Positions 42,632-51,613 are shown, counted from the first letter of the stretch. The stretch is 64,000 bases of DNA from Thiomicrorhabdus sp965603495 (GCA_965603495.1 CBFDDF010000004.1:1-64000), one strand, 5' to 3'. Numbers and translations are program-made. Notes: a model not told the origin generated them from the letters alone.

Positions 42632-43738
42632 ATGACCCCGATTACAAAACGTATTGGTGTATTAGGCGCAGGACAGCTTGGCCGCATGTTGGCGATTGCC
42701 GGTTATCCGTTAGGCCAAAAGTTTGGTTTTTATGGCACGAGTGAAACTGAACCTTCTGCATTACTGGGCCACATGTATATGCAATCGGATGAAACAGATT
42801 CTTTGGCAGATTTGGTTAGTTTTGCCGATGTCATTACCTACGAAAGTGAGAACACCGATGTGGCGATAGTGCGTGAAATCGCTAAAACCACACCGGTCTA
42901 TCCTGGCGAGAAATCTCTGTATGTTTCTCAACACCGTGGACGAGAAAAGGGTATGTTTGATCAACTCAATATTCCTTGTGCGCCTTACCAAGTGGTTGAC
43001 TCTCTTGAAAGTTTAAAAGTTGCAGTGGCTCAGATTGGCTTGCCAGCCGTTTTAAAAACCACCACTGAAGGTTATGACGGTAAAGGTCAGTTTGTTTTAA
43101 GAGACGAAAATCAAATTGACCAGGCCTGGTCGGAAATTGGGGGCCGAGAACTGGTTTTAGAGGGGTTTATTAATTTTCAGCGCGAATTGTCAATGGTCGC
43201 CGTGCGTAACGCCAATAACGAACATGTTTATTATCCATTAGTTCAAAATGTTCATCACGAAGGTATTTTGCGCTACACCATTGCACCAGCGCGTAAGGTC
43301 TCAGAAGCCACTCAGCAAAAAGCCGAAGCTTATATGCAGAGTCTGCTGGATGAGTTGGATCATGTCGGTGTTTTAACTTTAGAGTTGTTTGAAACGGTCG
43401 ATGGTTTAGTCGCCAACGAGATGGCGCCCCGAGTGCATAATTCAGGGCACTGGACCATTGAAGGTGCGATGACTTCTCAATTTGAGAACCATGTGCGTGC
43501 GATTACCGGTTTGCCTTTAGGGGCAACGACACCACGTCAGCCATTGGCAGCGATGATTAATATCATTGGCGAAACGGGTCCAATCGATAAGGTCTTAAAA
43601 ATGCCCAAAGCGTTTTTACATTTGTACGATAAAGAAGAGCGAGCTGGGCGTAAGTTAGGTCATATCAATGTTATCGCCGAGACCGAAGAAGAGCTTTTTG
43701 AAGTCTTTAAGGTGTTGGCTGATTTTTTACCGAAGTAG
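42632..43738 (+). CDS. purK: N5-carboxyaminoimidazole ribonucleotide synthase
   Basis: ATP-grasp enzyme that carboxylates aminoimidazole ribonucleotide with bicarbonate; partner of PurE. The N-terminal RIGVLGAGQLGRMLAIAGYPLG, the grasp region ALKTTTEGYDGKGQFVL-like stretch and ELSMVAVRN plus NEMAPRVHNSGHWTIEG are diagnostic. GGAGA five bases before the ATG at 42632 sets the start, 368 residues. One ACCAGGCCTGGT copy encodes Asp-Gln-Ala-Trp-Ser. Confidence 0.96.
   Translation: MTPITKRIGVLGAGQLGRMLAIAGYPLGQKFGFYGTSETEPSALLGHMYMQSDETDSLADLVSFADVITYESENTDVAIVREIAKTTPVYPGEKSLYVSQHRGREKGMFDQLNIPCAPYQVVDSLESLKVAVAQIGLPAVLKTTTEGYDGKGQFVLRDENQIDQAWSEIGGRELVLEGFINFQRELSMVAVRNANNEHVYYPLVQNVHHEGILRYTIAPARKVSEATQQKAEAYMQSLLDELDHVGVLTLELFETVDGLVANEMAPRVHNSGHWTIEGAMTSQFENHVRAITGLPLGATTPRQPLAAMINIIGETGPIDKVLKMPKAFLHLYDKEERAGRKLGHINVIAETEEELFEVFKVLADFLPK
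43119..43130. repeat. ACCAGGCCTGGT copy inside purK
   Basis: Exact 12-bp palindrome, read as GAC-CAG-GCC-TGG-TCG, Asp-Gln-Ala-Trp-Ser. Confidence 0.95.
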
Positions 43739-43822
43739 TTGAGAGGGAATAGTGATTTCAATCCGCTACTTTGTCGAAACGGATTAAATTTGAATTTGAA
43801 CTTTCTTAATCTTAATTAAGGT

Positions 43823-45286
43823 TTAGTCACGATAACTCATCAATTGGCTCATAACAGAGGCCAGTTCGGAAGGTAAAATTCCGGGTTGGCCTTTTTGTTG
43901 GGCAAGCACATCACCTGCGTGAGCATGTAATGTGACGCCTAAACAGGTGGCATCCCATAGGGATAACCCTTGGGCAATGAAGGTCGCAATCGTGCCGGTC
44001 AGCACATCCCCCATCCCTCCCACGGCCATGCCAGGATTACCTGCTAAACAAATTTCCATGCGTTCGCCATCATAAATTAAGCTGCCATTGCCTTTTAAGA
44101 CAATCACGCCACCATATTTCTGCTGTAAGGCCTTAATGGCTTGGACGCGATCGGCTTGAATCTCAGGTGTGGTGATATTGAGTAATAAGGCTGCTTCCCC
44201 TGGATGCGGTGTCAGTACCCAATTACAGTGTTTTTGTGGGCTTAACGCGAGTAATTTCAAAGCATCTGCATCGACCACTTTCGGTAAAGGCACGTCCAAT
44301 ACTTGTTGATAGAGTTGTTTGCCCCAGTCGTCTAACCCCAGGCCAGGTCCTATGCCCACCACATTCGCGAGATTGGCTTGAATGGTTAAATCTTCAGGTT
44401 GATAACACATCAATTCGGGAATACTTTGCGTAATAGCGACGGTATGTTCTGCATGCGTAATGACTTTGACCAGGCCTGCCCCGACCTTTAGGCTCGCCAA
44501 ACCCGCAAGTTGGATTGCCCCCATCATCGAGTGGTTTCCCCCCACTAAACAAACGGTTCCGGCGACCCCTTTATGTTGGCTAGCGAGACGCACAGGTAAT
44601 TTATTCATCCAGTGTTTGAGCGGGTGGTTTAGCGCGATGGGTGGTTGGCTTTGAATGATTTCTAAAGGTAGGAATAGACGGCTGTAGTGTACTTTTCCGA
44701 CGGTTTCCGAGCCTTGAAAAGTGTGCAGGCCTAGTTTTCGGGTGATGAAAGTACAAGTATGTGTAGCATGAATCGCTTCGCCTAAAATCGCACCAGTATC
44801 GGCGTTTAAGCCGCTGGGAATATCTAGCGCTAATACGGGCTTTTTAATTTGATTAATCCATTGGATCTGTTTGGCAAGTTGACCTGTAACCGGGCGGTCG
44901 AGTCCTGTACCAAATAGGGCATCCACCAAAACATCTGCTTGAGTAATGACGCTTTCAGAAAATGCGTTGGTGCTGATGCCGACAGCAGTCATCTCTTGAT
45001 AGGCGATTAGTGCATCACCGTGCAGATTGTCGGGATTGCCGTGGAGCAAAACTTGCACCTCCATGCCGGCTAATAGTGCCAGTTGTGCCACCACAAAACC
45101 ATCGCCACCATTGTTGCCTGTGCCACAAAACACCACGATGCTCTGTGGGTTGTGGAAATGGTGTTGCAAGGATTCAAAGGCGAATAGGCCGGCACGCTTC
45201 ATCAATAAGATGCCTGGAATGCCTTTTTCTTGAATGGCAAGCTGGTCGATGGCCTGGCTTTGTTGGGCAGTATGAAAACGCAGCAT
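43823..45286 (-). CDS. nnr: Bifunctional NAD(P)H-hydrate repair enzyme Nnr
   Basis: Repairs damaged NAD(P)H hydrates. The N-terminal half is the epimerase (YjeF_N, with VVFCGTGNNGGDGFVVAQLA, DALFGTGLDRPV, DIPSGLNADTG). The C-terminal half is the ADP-dependent dehydratase (GPGLGLDDWGKQL, TPHPGEAALLL, ending LAGNPGMAVGGMGDVLTGTIA). 487 residues, a full fusion. Unlike many gammaproteobacteria, tsaE and an amidase do not follow; a VanZ-like gene precedes it on the same strand. Confidence 0.95.
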   Translation of the reverse strand: MLRFHTAQQSQAIDQLAIQEKGIPGILLMKRAGLFAFESLQHHFHNPQSIVVFCGTGNNGGDGFVVAQLALLAGMEVQVLLHGNPDNLHGDALIAYQEMTAVGISTNAFSESVITQADVLVDALFGTGLDRPVTGQLAKQIQWINQIKKPVLALDIPSGLNADTGAILGEAIHATHTCTFITRKLGLHTFQGSETVGKVHYSRLFLPLEIIQSQPPIALNHPLKHWMNKLPVRLASQHKGVAGTVCLVGGNHSMMGAIQLAGLASLKVGAGLVKVITHAEHTVAITQSIPELMCYQPEDLTIQANLANVVGIGPGLGLDDWGKQLYQQVLDVPLPKVVDADALKLLALSPQKHCNWVLTPHPGEAALLLNITTPEIQADRVQAIKALQQKYGGVIVLKGNGSLIYDGERMEICLAGNPGMAVGGMGDVLTGTIATFIAQGLSLWDATCLGVTLHAHAGDVLAQQKGQPGILPSELASVMSQLMSYRD

Positions 45287-45336
45287 GCTGTCTCCTGGTT
45301 AAGATTCAAAAATGGTGGCAGGTTCTGTCGGCTTAA

Positions 45337-45726
45337 TTATGTGACGGAACTGGCTGTCGAGGATTTTTTAAATCTGTTATATAAAACATCAGCACCTTTT
45401 AAAGAGAGTAACCAGGCCACTAAAGCGCCTGAACCATTGGCTAGCATATCTAAAGGATCAAACATGCGTCCAGTATAAGGTTGGATGAATTCTATGAGAA
45501 TGCCCATGGCAATCAAAGCAATCAATAGCAGAAACCGTTGCATACCGTGAAGCACCTGAGAAAACCATAACATCAATACGCCATAAGAGACAAAGTGATG
45601 CACTTTATCCATGTGACTGAACTCTGTTTTGGGATATGGAAGGGGAAACAGCGATGCATAGAAAACCACCCCTATCAATATCCACCCTAAAGTTATCCAG
45701 GTGGTCCGCGTCATAATGTTTTTCAT
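45337..45726 (-). CDS. VanZ-like membrane protein
   Basis: A 129-residue protein with four hydrophobic segments and the VanZ pattern: DKVHHFVSYGVLMLW near residue 40, EFIQPYTGRMFDPLDMLANGSGALVAWLL near residues 80-110. The function is unknown in most bacteria; VanZ of Enterococcus gives low teicoplanin resistance. Its place beside uppP hints at an envelope role, though small VanZ proteins occur in many contexts. Confidence 0.85.
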   Translation of the reverse strand: MKNIMTRTTWITLGWILIGVVFYASLFPLPYPKTEFSHMDKVHHFVSYGVLMLWFSQVLHGMQRFLLLIALIAMGILIEFIQPYTGRMFDPLDMLANGSGALVAWLLSLKGADVLYNRFKKSSTASSVT

Positions 45727-45779
45727 AGAAATCCTTTAGGGCCGATGGTTTTGTGAGTAATGGCGTTTTAAGCGTTGGT

Positions 45780-46547
45780 TTAAACAAACCAAATAAGCAG
45801 AATCAGGCCGAATACAATGCGGTAAATACCAAAAGCATTAAAGGTGAATTTTTCTAAAAAACGAATAAACAGACTCATGGTTAAGAAGGCAACAATATAG
45901 GCCATCACAAAACCGATCAATAGCGGTAACCAAGAGGTCTCCGCAAATGCAGAATAATTTTTGGCTAGATCCAAGCCCGATGCCGCCGCTAATACCGGTA
46001 AGGCCAGTAAGAAAGAGAATTCAGCGGCCGCTTTACGGTCCAAGCCAACCATGATGCCGCCGACAATGGAAGCACCCGCGCGACTTGTACCAGGAATAAG
46101 GGCAAACATTTGCGCAATCCCAATCCAGAACGCTTGGGACATGTTTAAATCCTCGATGTCCTTAGTACGGTGAGTGCCTTCGTTATAGAGCTTTTCCATA
46201 ATGAGAAAGATGAAGCCGCCCACAATAAACATCCAGGCAACCGTTTCGATGGTAAACAGAGCTTTAATTTGATTGTGAAATAAAAAGCCAATCGAGGCGA
46301 GCGGTAAGAAGGCAATAAACACATTTGTCCAAAGGCGAATATGTTCAAGACTAAATTTCTCTTTGTAGTGCGAGAAAATCGCCAAAATAGCCGCGACTTG
46401 AATGATGACTTCAAACGATTTGTTTTGTTCGGTCTGCTGTAATCCCATCCATTCGCTGGCCACAATTAAATGCCCAGTAGATGAAATAGGCAAAAATTCA
46501 GTGAGGCCTTCTATAATGCCTAAAATAGCGGCTTGAAAAATATCCAT
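45780..46547 (-). CDS. uppP: Undecaprenyl-diphosphatase UppP (BacA)
   Basis: Integral membrane phosphatase that recycles undecaprenyl diphosphate for cell-wall synthesis. The motif EGLTEFLPISSTGHLIVASEWMG carries the catalytic glutamates, and LIPGTSRAGASIVGGIMVGLDR carries the Ser/Arg of the second motif. 255 residues with about eight hydrophobic segments, typical of BacA. Confidence 0.96.
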   Translation of the reverse strand: MDIFQAAILGIIEGLTEFLPISSTGHLIVASEWMGLQQTEQNKSFEVIIQVAAILAIFSHYKEKFSLEHIRLWTNVFIAFLPLASIGFLFHNQIKALFTIETVAWMFIVGGFIFLIMEKLYNEGTHRTKDIEDLNMSQAFWIGIAQMFALIPGTSRAGASIVGGIMVGLDRKAAAEFSFLLALPVLAAASGLDLAKNYSAFAETSWLPLLIGFVMAYIVAFLTMSLFIRFLEKFTFNAFGIYRIVFGLILLIWFV

Positions 46548-46595
46548 AGTGGGTTCCTAAGTTAGGTTATTTAGTCTTAATGTGACAGTTAAGTC

Positions 46596-47807
46596 TTAAA
46601 GTTGATGGCGTAAATCACGCACGCTAAAGCCTATCAGTGGGCTGTCAATGTTTTTGGTCAGAGCGATTACTTTAAAACTTTCCCCCATTTCATCGGGTAG
46701 GGTTAAGGTTTTAATCTGCTGGGCAATTTTTATCTGTTCGGTGACGTGGGCGTGGGGGTCGACTGACATTTCCATTAACCCCGTGCCCATTAAAAAATTC
46801 GCTTGGGTCGTAAATCCTGAAACTTTAAATCCGCTGTCAAACCCGTCTTCGGCCACCGCTGTAAAATCGACATGCGCGGTAATATCTTGCAGTCCAGGAT
46901 AAAAGAAAGGGTTGCTGTGTGCACGGTGTTGATAGTGACAGCGTAGGGTGCCCATGACTCTGGCGGGTTGATAATATTCTTGGCGAGTATAGCCGTAATC
47001 AATCAGAATCACAGTGCCTTGCGTCAGAATCTGGCTTAATGACTTTAACCAAGGTTTAATGTTGAGGTTGATTTCAGTCTCGTAACCCAGGTCTGAGACC
47101 TGGCCAATGTGATGAATCAGTTGGTTGGCAAATTTTTGCAAAACGGGGTCGATAATGGGTCGATAATCCCATTCAAATTTTACAGAAGTTTCGTTGTAAC
47201 GCACAAAACCTTGTAAGGAATGTTCTGGTTCAAGGCGTAAGCGTTCGAACGGCATGGCATCTAACACTTCGTTTGCCAAGATCACCGCTGAAATTGGCTT
47301 GGAGGGGAGTTCACTTAACCAAACGACTTTTTTAAATAGCTCAGTCGGTAAGTGTTTTTCTAGAGTGTCTTTTTGGCGTTGCTGTAAGTCGGCACTGATT
47401 TCTAGAATGTAATAACGTTCTAGGGGTTGTTCTAAGTGCGCCAGCTCTAATAAAATGTCTTTAGCCATAATGCCGCTACCAGCGCCGAATTCGAGTATGT
47501 TCGGTGATTCGAGCTGCTCAAGTACTTGAATTGCTTGGCGAGCTAAGCAGCGTGAAAAAATTGGTGAGACTTCTGGCGCGGTAATGAAATCACCCTGTTT
47601 ACCGATTTTAGGCAAGCTGCTGGCATAATAACCCAAATTTGGCGTGTATAGTGCTTTCTGCATATATTGTGCAAACGTCATCTGCTTATGTCGCATCAGC
47701 GTTTTACGAATCTGTTGGCTGAGTTGCTGGCTTTGCAGAAGGGCTTCTGCAGAAGGTGTCGGCAGTGCTTTATGGGTACTGGTTTTACTATGACTATTAG
47801 GGCGCAT
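46596..47807 (-). CDS. MidA/NDUFAF7-type SAM-dependent methyltransferase
   Basis: A 403-residue methyltransferase of the family that includes NDUFAF7, which methylates an arginine of respiratory complex I in mitochondria. Signatures: MTFAQYMQKALYTPNLGYYAS, GDFITAPEVSPIFSRCLARQ, ILEFGAGSGIMAKDIL and VILIDYGYTRQEYYQP. Its bacterial substrate is not established. Confidence 0.9.
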   Translation of the reverse strand: MRPNSHSKTSTHKALPTPSAEALLQSQQLSQQIRKTLMRHKQMTFAQYMQKALYTPNLGYYASSLPKIGKQGDFITAPEVSPIFSRCLARQAIQVLEQLESPNILEFGAGSGIMAKDILLELAHLEQPLERYYILEISADLQQRQKDTLEKHLPTELFKKVVWLSELPSKPISAVILANEVLDAMPFERLRLEPEHSLQGFVRYNETSVKFEWDYRPIIDPVLQKFANQLIHHIGQVSDLGYETEINLNIKPWLKSLSQILTQGTVILIDYGYTRQEYYQPARVMGTLRCHYQHRAHSNPFFYPGLQDITAHVDFTAVAEDGFDSGFKVSGFTTQANFLMGTGLMEMSVDPHAHVTEQIKIAQQIKTLTLPDEMGESFKVIALTKNIDSPLIGFSVRDLRHQL

Positions 47808-47912
47808 TTTTTCGTATAAATCGTTTTATTAAGGGATGTGGTATTATGCTACAAACGCTAATAAACAGCTACTAAGTTCTTATTTTGTCGTCAGCTTGGA
47901 GTCTACTGTTTG

Positions 47913-47928
47913 AAAGCCCTAGGGCTTT
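47913..47928. repeat. 16-bp palindrome upstream of the FliG-like genes
   Basis: AAAGCCCTAGGGCTTT, perfect, in the 187-bp spacer before 47995. It is unrelated to the ACCAGGCCTGGT family. It may be an operator or hairpin. Confidence 0.55.
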
Positions 47929-47994
47929 TAATAAGGTTTCGTTTGATTGGGCTGAATTAACCATATAGATATCATTAAGAGAGAATGCTTTACC

Positions 47995-48459
47995 ATGAAA
48001 ATCGGATTAAAAAAGCTACATGAAAATGAATGGTTAGTTCATATTGGCTGTGCTGCTGTCAAGATGGATCAGTTTTCAGTGGCTTTATTGAATATCACTT
48101 TAGAGCATTTATTAGCGCTGGAGCAAGGTGAAAGTCATTCAACGTTAAAGAGTTATATTAAATTGGGGTTGAGGATTAAAGCTCTTCAGGATTTGGAATG
48201 TCAAAAGCTTTTGAGAACCATCGATAATAAAGATATGTTGGTCTTTATGATGGTTGCTAATGATCCTCAGCTGAATGAATTGGTGATAAAAAATACCGGC
48301 GGGATTCTGGCGAAGCAATTAGAAGCGGATTTATCGACGGCCGTCTTGCCGAGCAAAGAGCTTTTGAAAGCTGCGATTCGACGTATTGTCGAAAAGACCT
48401 TTGAGCTGGAAAGCTTAGGTCAGATTGAATTTACCTCAGCAGAAACAAAGTATATTTAG
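47995..48459 (+). CDS. FliG-C-like small protein, copy A
   Basis: A 154-residue protein. Residues about 60-150 follow the pattern of the FliG middle/C-terminal domain: LECQKLLRTIDNKDMLVFMMVANDPQLNELVIKNTGGILAKQLEADL, then a helix and ELESLGQIEF. FliG is the rotor protein that meets the flagellar stator, but this protein lacks the FliG N-terminal domain and no flagellar gene is near. It is an ancient paralogue of the next gene (shared ESH...K start of the domain and EADL/EADY end). Its function is unknown. Confidence 0.65.
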   Translation: MKIGLKKLHENEWLVHIGCAAVKMDQFSVALLNITLEHLLALEQGESHSTLKSYIKLGLRIKALQDLECQKLLRTIDNKDMLVFMMVANDPQLNELVIKNTGGILAKQLEADLSTAVLPSKELLKAAIRRIVEKTFELESLGQIEFTSAETKYI

Positions 48460-48470
48460 GCAGGTGTTAC

Positions 48471-48932
48471 ATGGACATTGAAGCAAAACGAAAAGAGTCA
48501 GGCGAGTTCGAAATAGAAATCGGTCCAGTAGTGTTTTCACTGTCTGTTGAAGTGATTCAGGCGCTCAGTGCTTTGCTTGAACAGCGTTTGAATAATCCGA
48601 GTGTCGCGGATGATGAAAGTCACACGCGAAAATTAATGGCTTACCGAATGTTAGCGAACAAAATGATAGGCGTTGACGACCGAATCGTGCAGAATTTTTC
48701 AACTCAAGTGACCCCTGAGCAGTTGGTGACGATTGTTCGTCTAGCGGAGGGTGATGGGCTTTATCAGAAGGTCGTTAAGAATTTATCGAAACAAAATCGT
48801 CGTCAGTTTGAAGCCGATTATGCGGCATTAGATAAGGTCACTGAACAAAATGCCTGTTTGCACATGGATCAACTTGTGCCATTGATCAAGCGTGCGGCGC
48901 AAGAGCAGAAAGCCCTGCAGGCTGGTAATTAA
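48471..48932 (+). CDS. FliG-C-like small protein, copy B
   Basis: A 153-residue protein 11 bp after copy A, surely cotranscribed. IGVDDRIVQNFSTQVTPEQLVTIVRLAEGD followed by VVKNLSKQNRRQFEADY closely mirrors FliG, where vDDR-(S)IQ...L...A.....F.kNMSkR.a..l.dDl is conserved. The final helices (HMDQLVPLIKRAAQEQKAL) match the FliG tail that reads ARRLA in the family. The pair may form a heterodimer. Confidence 0.68.
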   Translation: MDIEAKRKESGEFEIEIGPVVFSLSVEVIQALSALLEQRLNNPSVADDESHTRKLMAYRMLANKMIGVDDRIVQNFSTQVTPEQLVTIVRLAEGDGLYQKVVKNLSKQNRRQFEADYAALDKVTEQNACLHMDQLVPLIKRAAQEQKALQAGN

Positions 48933-48950
48933 AGGCAGGGATGCTTTGAA

Positions 48951-49304
48951 TTATCGGTGTCGGGTAATATTTAAACCAACCGTGTCGGTTTCTGCGACTG
49001 CCTGCGGTTTGCTAACCTTTAATTGAATTTTTTGCACCGCTTGATGGTTTTTAAATATATGCTGACAAATTGCTTCTGTCAGGCTTTCTAAAAGTTCAAA
49101 AGAACTCTGTTCTACCAGTGCAATCACTTCACTAGAAGCTTTAGCATAATCAACCGTATCATTTATATCATCACTGCTCGCTGCTGCTGAGATTGGCAAA
49201 GACATCTCAATATCAAAGATGAGCGGTTGGCGACTTTCACGTTCCCAGTCATAAATTCCAATAATCGCTTGGGTTTTTAGGCCTTGAATAAAGATGATGT
49301 CCAT
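48951..49304 (-). CDS. folB: Dihydroneopterin aldolase
   Basis: Folate pathway enzyme that cleaves dihydroneopterin, 117 residues from ATG 49304 (AGGAA five bases upstream). The open frame extends 31 codons further without family similarity. MDIIFIQGLKTQAIIGIYDWERESRQPLIFDIE is the diagnostic start, and the later TVDYAKASSEVIALVE and the catalytic Lys in LKVSKPQAV are present. It converges with the FliG-like pair. Confidence 0.94.
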   Translation of the reverse strand: MDIIFIQGLKTQAIIGIYDWERESRQPLIFDIEMSLPISAAASSDDINDTVDYAKASSEVIALVEQSSFELLESLTEAICQHIFKNHQAVQKIQLKVSKPQAVAETDTVGLNITRHR

Positions 49305-49485
49305 GTTCTTCCTTAAAAAATAATCGGTTTTATAGCGTTTACACGTCTGACAGGCGTGTTTATCTGAACGTCTATTATCTACTTCTAGTAAAATCATTCA
49401 ATCTTTACGCGAGCTCTGAGGGTGTTAGGGTTTTAATGCTCAGTTCAGCGTGTTGTACTAACGCATATTTAAAAGGAAAAATGAG

Positions 49486-50100
49486 ATGGGGTTGGACGTC
49501 ACGATTTTTATGATTGCTGCTTATTTAATAGGCTCGATTTCTACGGCAATTATTGTTTGTAAATTGATGGGGTTACCTGATCCTCGTGAAGGGGGGTCGG
49601 GCAATCCGGGTGCAACCAATGTCCTGCGTATAGGGGGCGAAAAAGGCAAAAAAGCCGCTGGGATTACCTTGGTAGGTGATATGTTAAAAGGTTTGATTCC
49701 TGTACTAATCGCGCAATGGTTGCAGTTGGAGGCCGAGCTTATTATTCTGGTTGGTTTTATGGCTTTTATAGGCCATTTGTATCCGGTGTTTTTTGGTTTT
49801 AAAGGCGGTAAAGGGGTGGCAACCATGCTAGGCGTGATGTTTGGTTTGTCATTGCCTATCGGCTTGGCGGTTGGTGCGACTTGGTTATTTGTCGCTAAAG
49901 TGCTTAAAGTTTCTTCACTTTCAGCATTAATTGCTACGGCGTTAGCACCGATATATATCTATTTTTTATCAGGCGAATTCAGCTGGGTATTTTATACCGC
50001 TGTAATGACAGTGTTTCTCTTCTGGCGCCATCGTAGCAATATTCAGAGATTGATGAGTGGTGAAGAGGGTTTGTTTAAAGCTAAAAAGGATTCTGAATAG
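49486..50100 (+). CDS. plsY: Acyl-phosphate glycerol-3-phosphate acyltransferase
   Basis: Integral membrane enzyme starting phospholipid synthesis with PlsX. Three conserved cytoplasmic motifs are present: GSGNPGATNVLRIGG, GHLYPVFFGFKGGKGVATMLG and the C-terminal FLFWRHRSNIQRL. 204 residues and about five membrane segments. AAGGA precedes the ATG. plsY next to tsaD and folB is a common gammaproteobacterial arrangement. Confidence 0.96.
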   Translation: MGLDVTIFMIAAYLIGSISTAIIVCKLMGLPDPREGGSGNPGATNVLRIGGEKGKKAAGITLVGDMLKGLIPVLIAQWLQLEAELIILVGFMAFIGHLYPVFFGFKGGKGVATMLGVMFGLSLPIGLAVGATWLFVAKVLKVSSLSALIATALAPIYIYFLSGEFSWVFYTAVMTVFLFWRHRSNIQRLMSGEEGLFKAKKDSE

Positions 50101-50129
50101 CTTTCATTTTTGGGTTTAAAGCCTATTTT

Positions 50130-50159
50130 TTTAAACCTACCAGGCCTGGTAGGTTTAAA
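50130..50159. repeat. 30-bp perfect palindrome with ACCAGGCCTGGT core
   Basis: Arms TTTAAACCT/AGGTTTAAA flank the core at 50139-50150. It lies between the convergent ends of plsY and tsaD, nine bases from the tsaD stop, and is the only visible candidate for a bidirectional terminator there. Confidence 0.95.
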
Positions 50160-50168
50160 TTGAGACTA

Positions 50169-51200
50169 TTACCCCTTAATTGGAGGCAAGTCTTCCAAAG
50201 GCCATCTTGGGGTGGCTGCAAAATTCAAGTCATTGCACTGCCCAGCCATTAACCTTTGGGCACCGGCATAGGCAATCATCGCGCCATTATCTGTGCAGAA
50301 TTCCAATCTTGGATAAAATGTTTCGCCACGACGTTTCTTCATGAGTTGATCTAGCTTAGCCCGAATCTCACGGTTTGCACTGACGCCGCCAGCAACCACA
50401 ATGCGATTCAAACCTTCTTGCTCTAGGGCTCGCTTGCATTTGATGGTCAGGGTTTCCGCAACAGACAGTTCAAATGCTCGACATATATCTGCTTTGGTTT
50501 GTTCTGTAGCATCCCCTTCAGCAACGGCTTTTAGCCAAGTGTTACGGGTAAAAGTTTTTAAACCGCTGAAGCTCATATCTAAACCAGGCCGATCAACCAT
50601 TGGTCGGGGGAAGATGTAGCGACCAGACTTGCCCTCTAAGGCTAAGTTAGACACGTTCGGTCCACCTGGGTAACCTAGTTCAAGTAATTTCGCGGTCTTA
50701 TCAAAGGCTTCGCCAGCGGCATCATCTAAAGTTTCGCCGAGGAGTTTGTATTGGCCAATGCCATCGACACGAATTATCATGGTATGGCCGCCGGAAACTA
50801 ATAAACAGATAAAAGGGAATTCAGGTTGGATGGGTTCGAGCATCGGAGCGAGTAGGTGACCTTCCATGTGGTGGACACCAATCGCTGGGATATCTAATGC
50901 GTAAGCTAGGCTGCGGGCGACCGAAGTGCCTGCGAGCAACGCGCCAATCAGGCCGGGGCCAGAGGTGTAGGCAATGCCATCCAATGCGTCTTTAGAAATG
51001 TGAGCATCTTCTAAGGTTTGTAGGATGAGTGGGGTTAATTTGCGGATGTGATCACGCGAAGCCAGTTCGGGTACGACACCACCATATTGCGCATGCAATT
51101 CCACTTGCGTGTAAAGCGTATCGGCGATGAGGCCTTTTTCAGTATCGTATAAAGCGATTCCAGTTTCATCGCACGAGCTTTCTATCCCTAAAACCAACAT
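50169..51200 (-). CDS. tsaD: tRNA t6A37 threonylcarbamoyltransferase TsaD
   Basis: Transfers threonylcarbamoyl to A37 of ANN-decoding tRNAs with TsaB and TsaE. MLVLGIESSCDETGIALYD is the family start, so I use ATG 51200 (343 residues; E. coli 337), not the ATG at 51224. The metal motif HHMEGHLLAPML, the ASNK fold and VVAGGVSANREIR are intact. It diverges from the rpsU operon, the classic tsaD-rpsU-dnaG-rpoD neighbourhood. Confidence 0.97.
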   Translation of the reverse strand: MLVLGIESSCDETGIALYDTEKGLIADTLYTQVELHAQYGGVVPELASRDHIRKLTPLILQTLEDAHISKDALDGIAYTSGPGLIGALLAGTSVARSLAYALDIPAIGVHHMEGHLLAPMLEPIQPEFPFICLLVSGGHTMIIRVDGIGQYKLLGETLDDAAGEAFDKTAKLLELGYPGGPNVSNLALEGKSGRYIFPRPMVDRPGLDMSFSGLKTFTRNTWLKAVAEGDATEQTKADICRAFELSVAETLTIKCKRALEQEGLNRIVVAGGVSANREIRAKLDQLMKKRRGETFYPRLEFCTDNGAMIAYAGAQRLMAGQCNDLNFAATPRWPLEDLPPIKG

Positions 51201-51271
51201 GAAGTATTTATCTCTCTCATTCAAAGTGACTGAATTTTAACAAACAATCTGTGTTTTTATCATAAAAAGGT

Positions 51272-51300
51272 TTGCAAAATGTCGTCTACAAAATTATAAT
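51272..51300 (+). promoter_or_regulatory. rpsU promoter
   Basis: TTGCAA (51272-51277) and TATAAT (51295-51300) with exactly 17 bp between, 75 bp before rpsU. It is likely a strong sigma-70 promoter for the rpsU-yqeY pair. Confidence 0.78.
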
Positions 51301-51375
51301 CCTACGTTTTCCGCTGTTCTCCATTTCTTGCGTGGTGAATAAGAACCGATATATAAAAATCAATTAGGTAAAATT

Positions 51376-51591
51376 ATGCCAAGCGTAAAGATCAGAGATA
51401 CTGAACCATTTGACGTAGCACTACGTCGTTTTAAGCGTGCTTGTGAAAAAGCAGGTGTTTTAACTGAAACTCGTAAGCGCGAGTACTATGAGAAGCCTAC
51501 TTGGGCTAAAAAACGTATGAAAGCGGCGGCTGTTAAGCGTTTAGCTAAGCGTTTGTCTCGCGACAACCGTCGTACGACTCGTATGTACTAA
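51376..51591 (+). CDS. rpsU: 30S ribosomal protein S21
   Basis: A 71-residue, highly basic small-subunit protein that helps start translation. MPSVKIRDTEPFDVALRRFKRACEKAG and the TRKREYYEKPTWAKKRMKAAAVKR stretch are diagnostic. It is first gene of the macromolecular-synthesis block. Confidence 0.98.
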   Translation: MPSVKIRDTEPFDVALRRFKRACEKAGVLTETRKREYYEKPTWAKKRMKAAAVKRLAKRLSRDNRRTTRMY

Positions 51592-51613
51592 TAATTGGAT
51601 TGGATGAGTCTTA

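Noticed and set aside
43823..45286. Split or frameshifted nnr gene
   Set aside because: The frame is continuous and both domains are complete.
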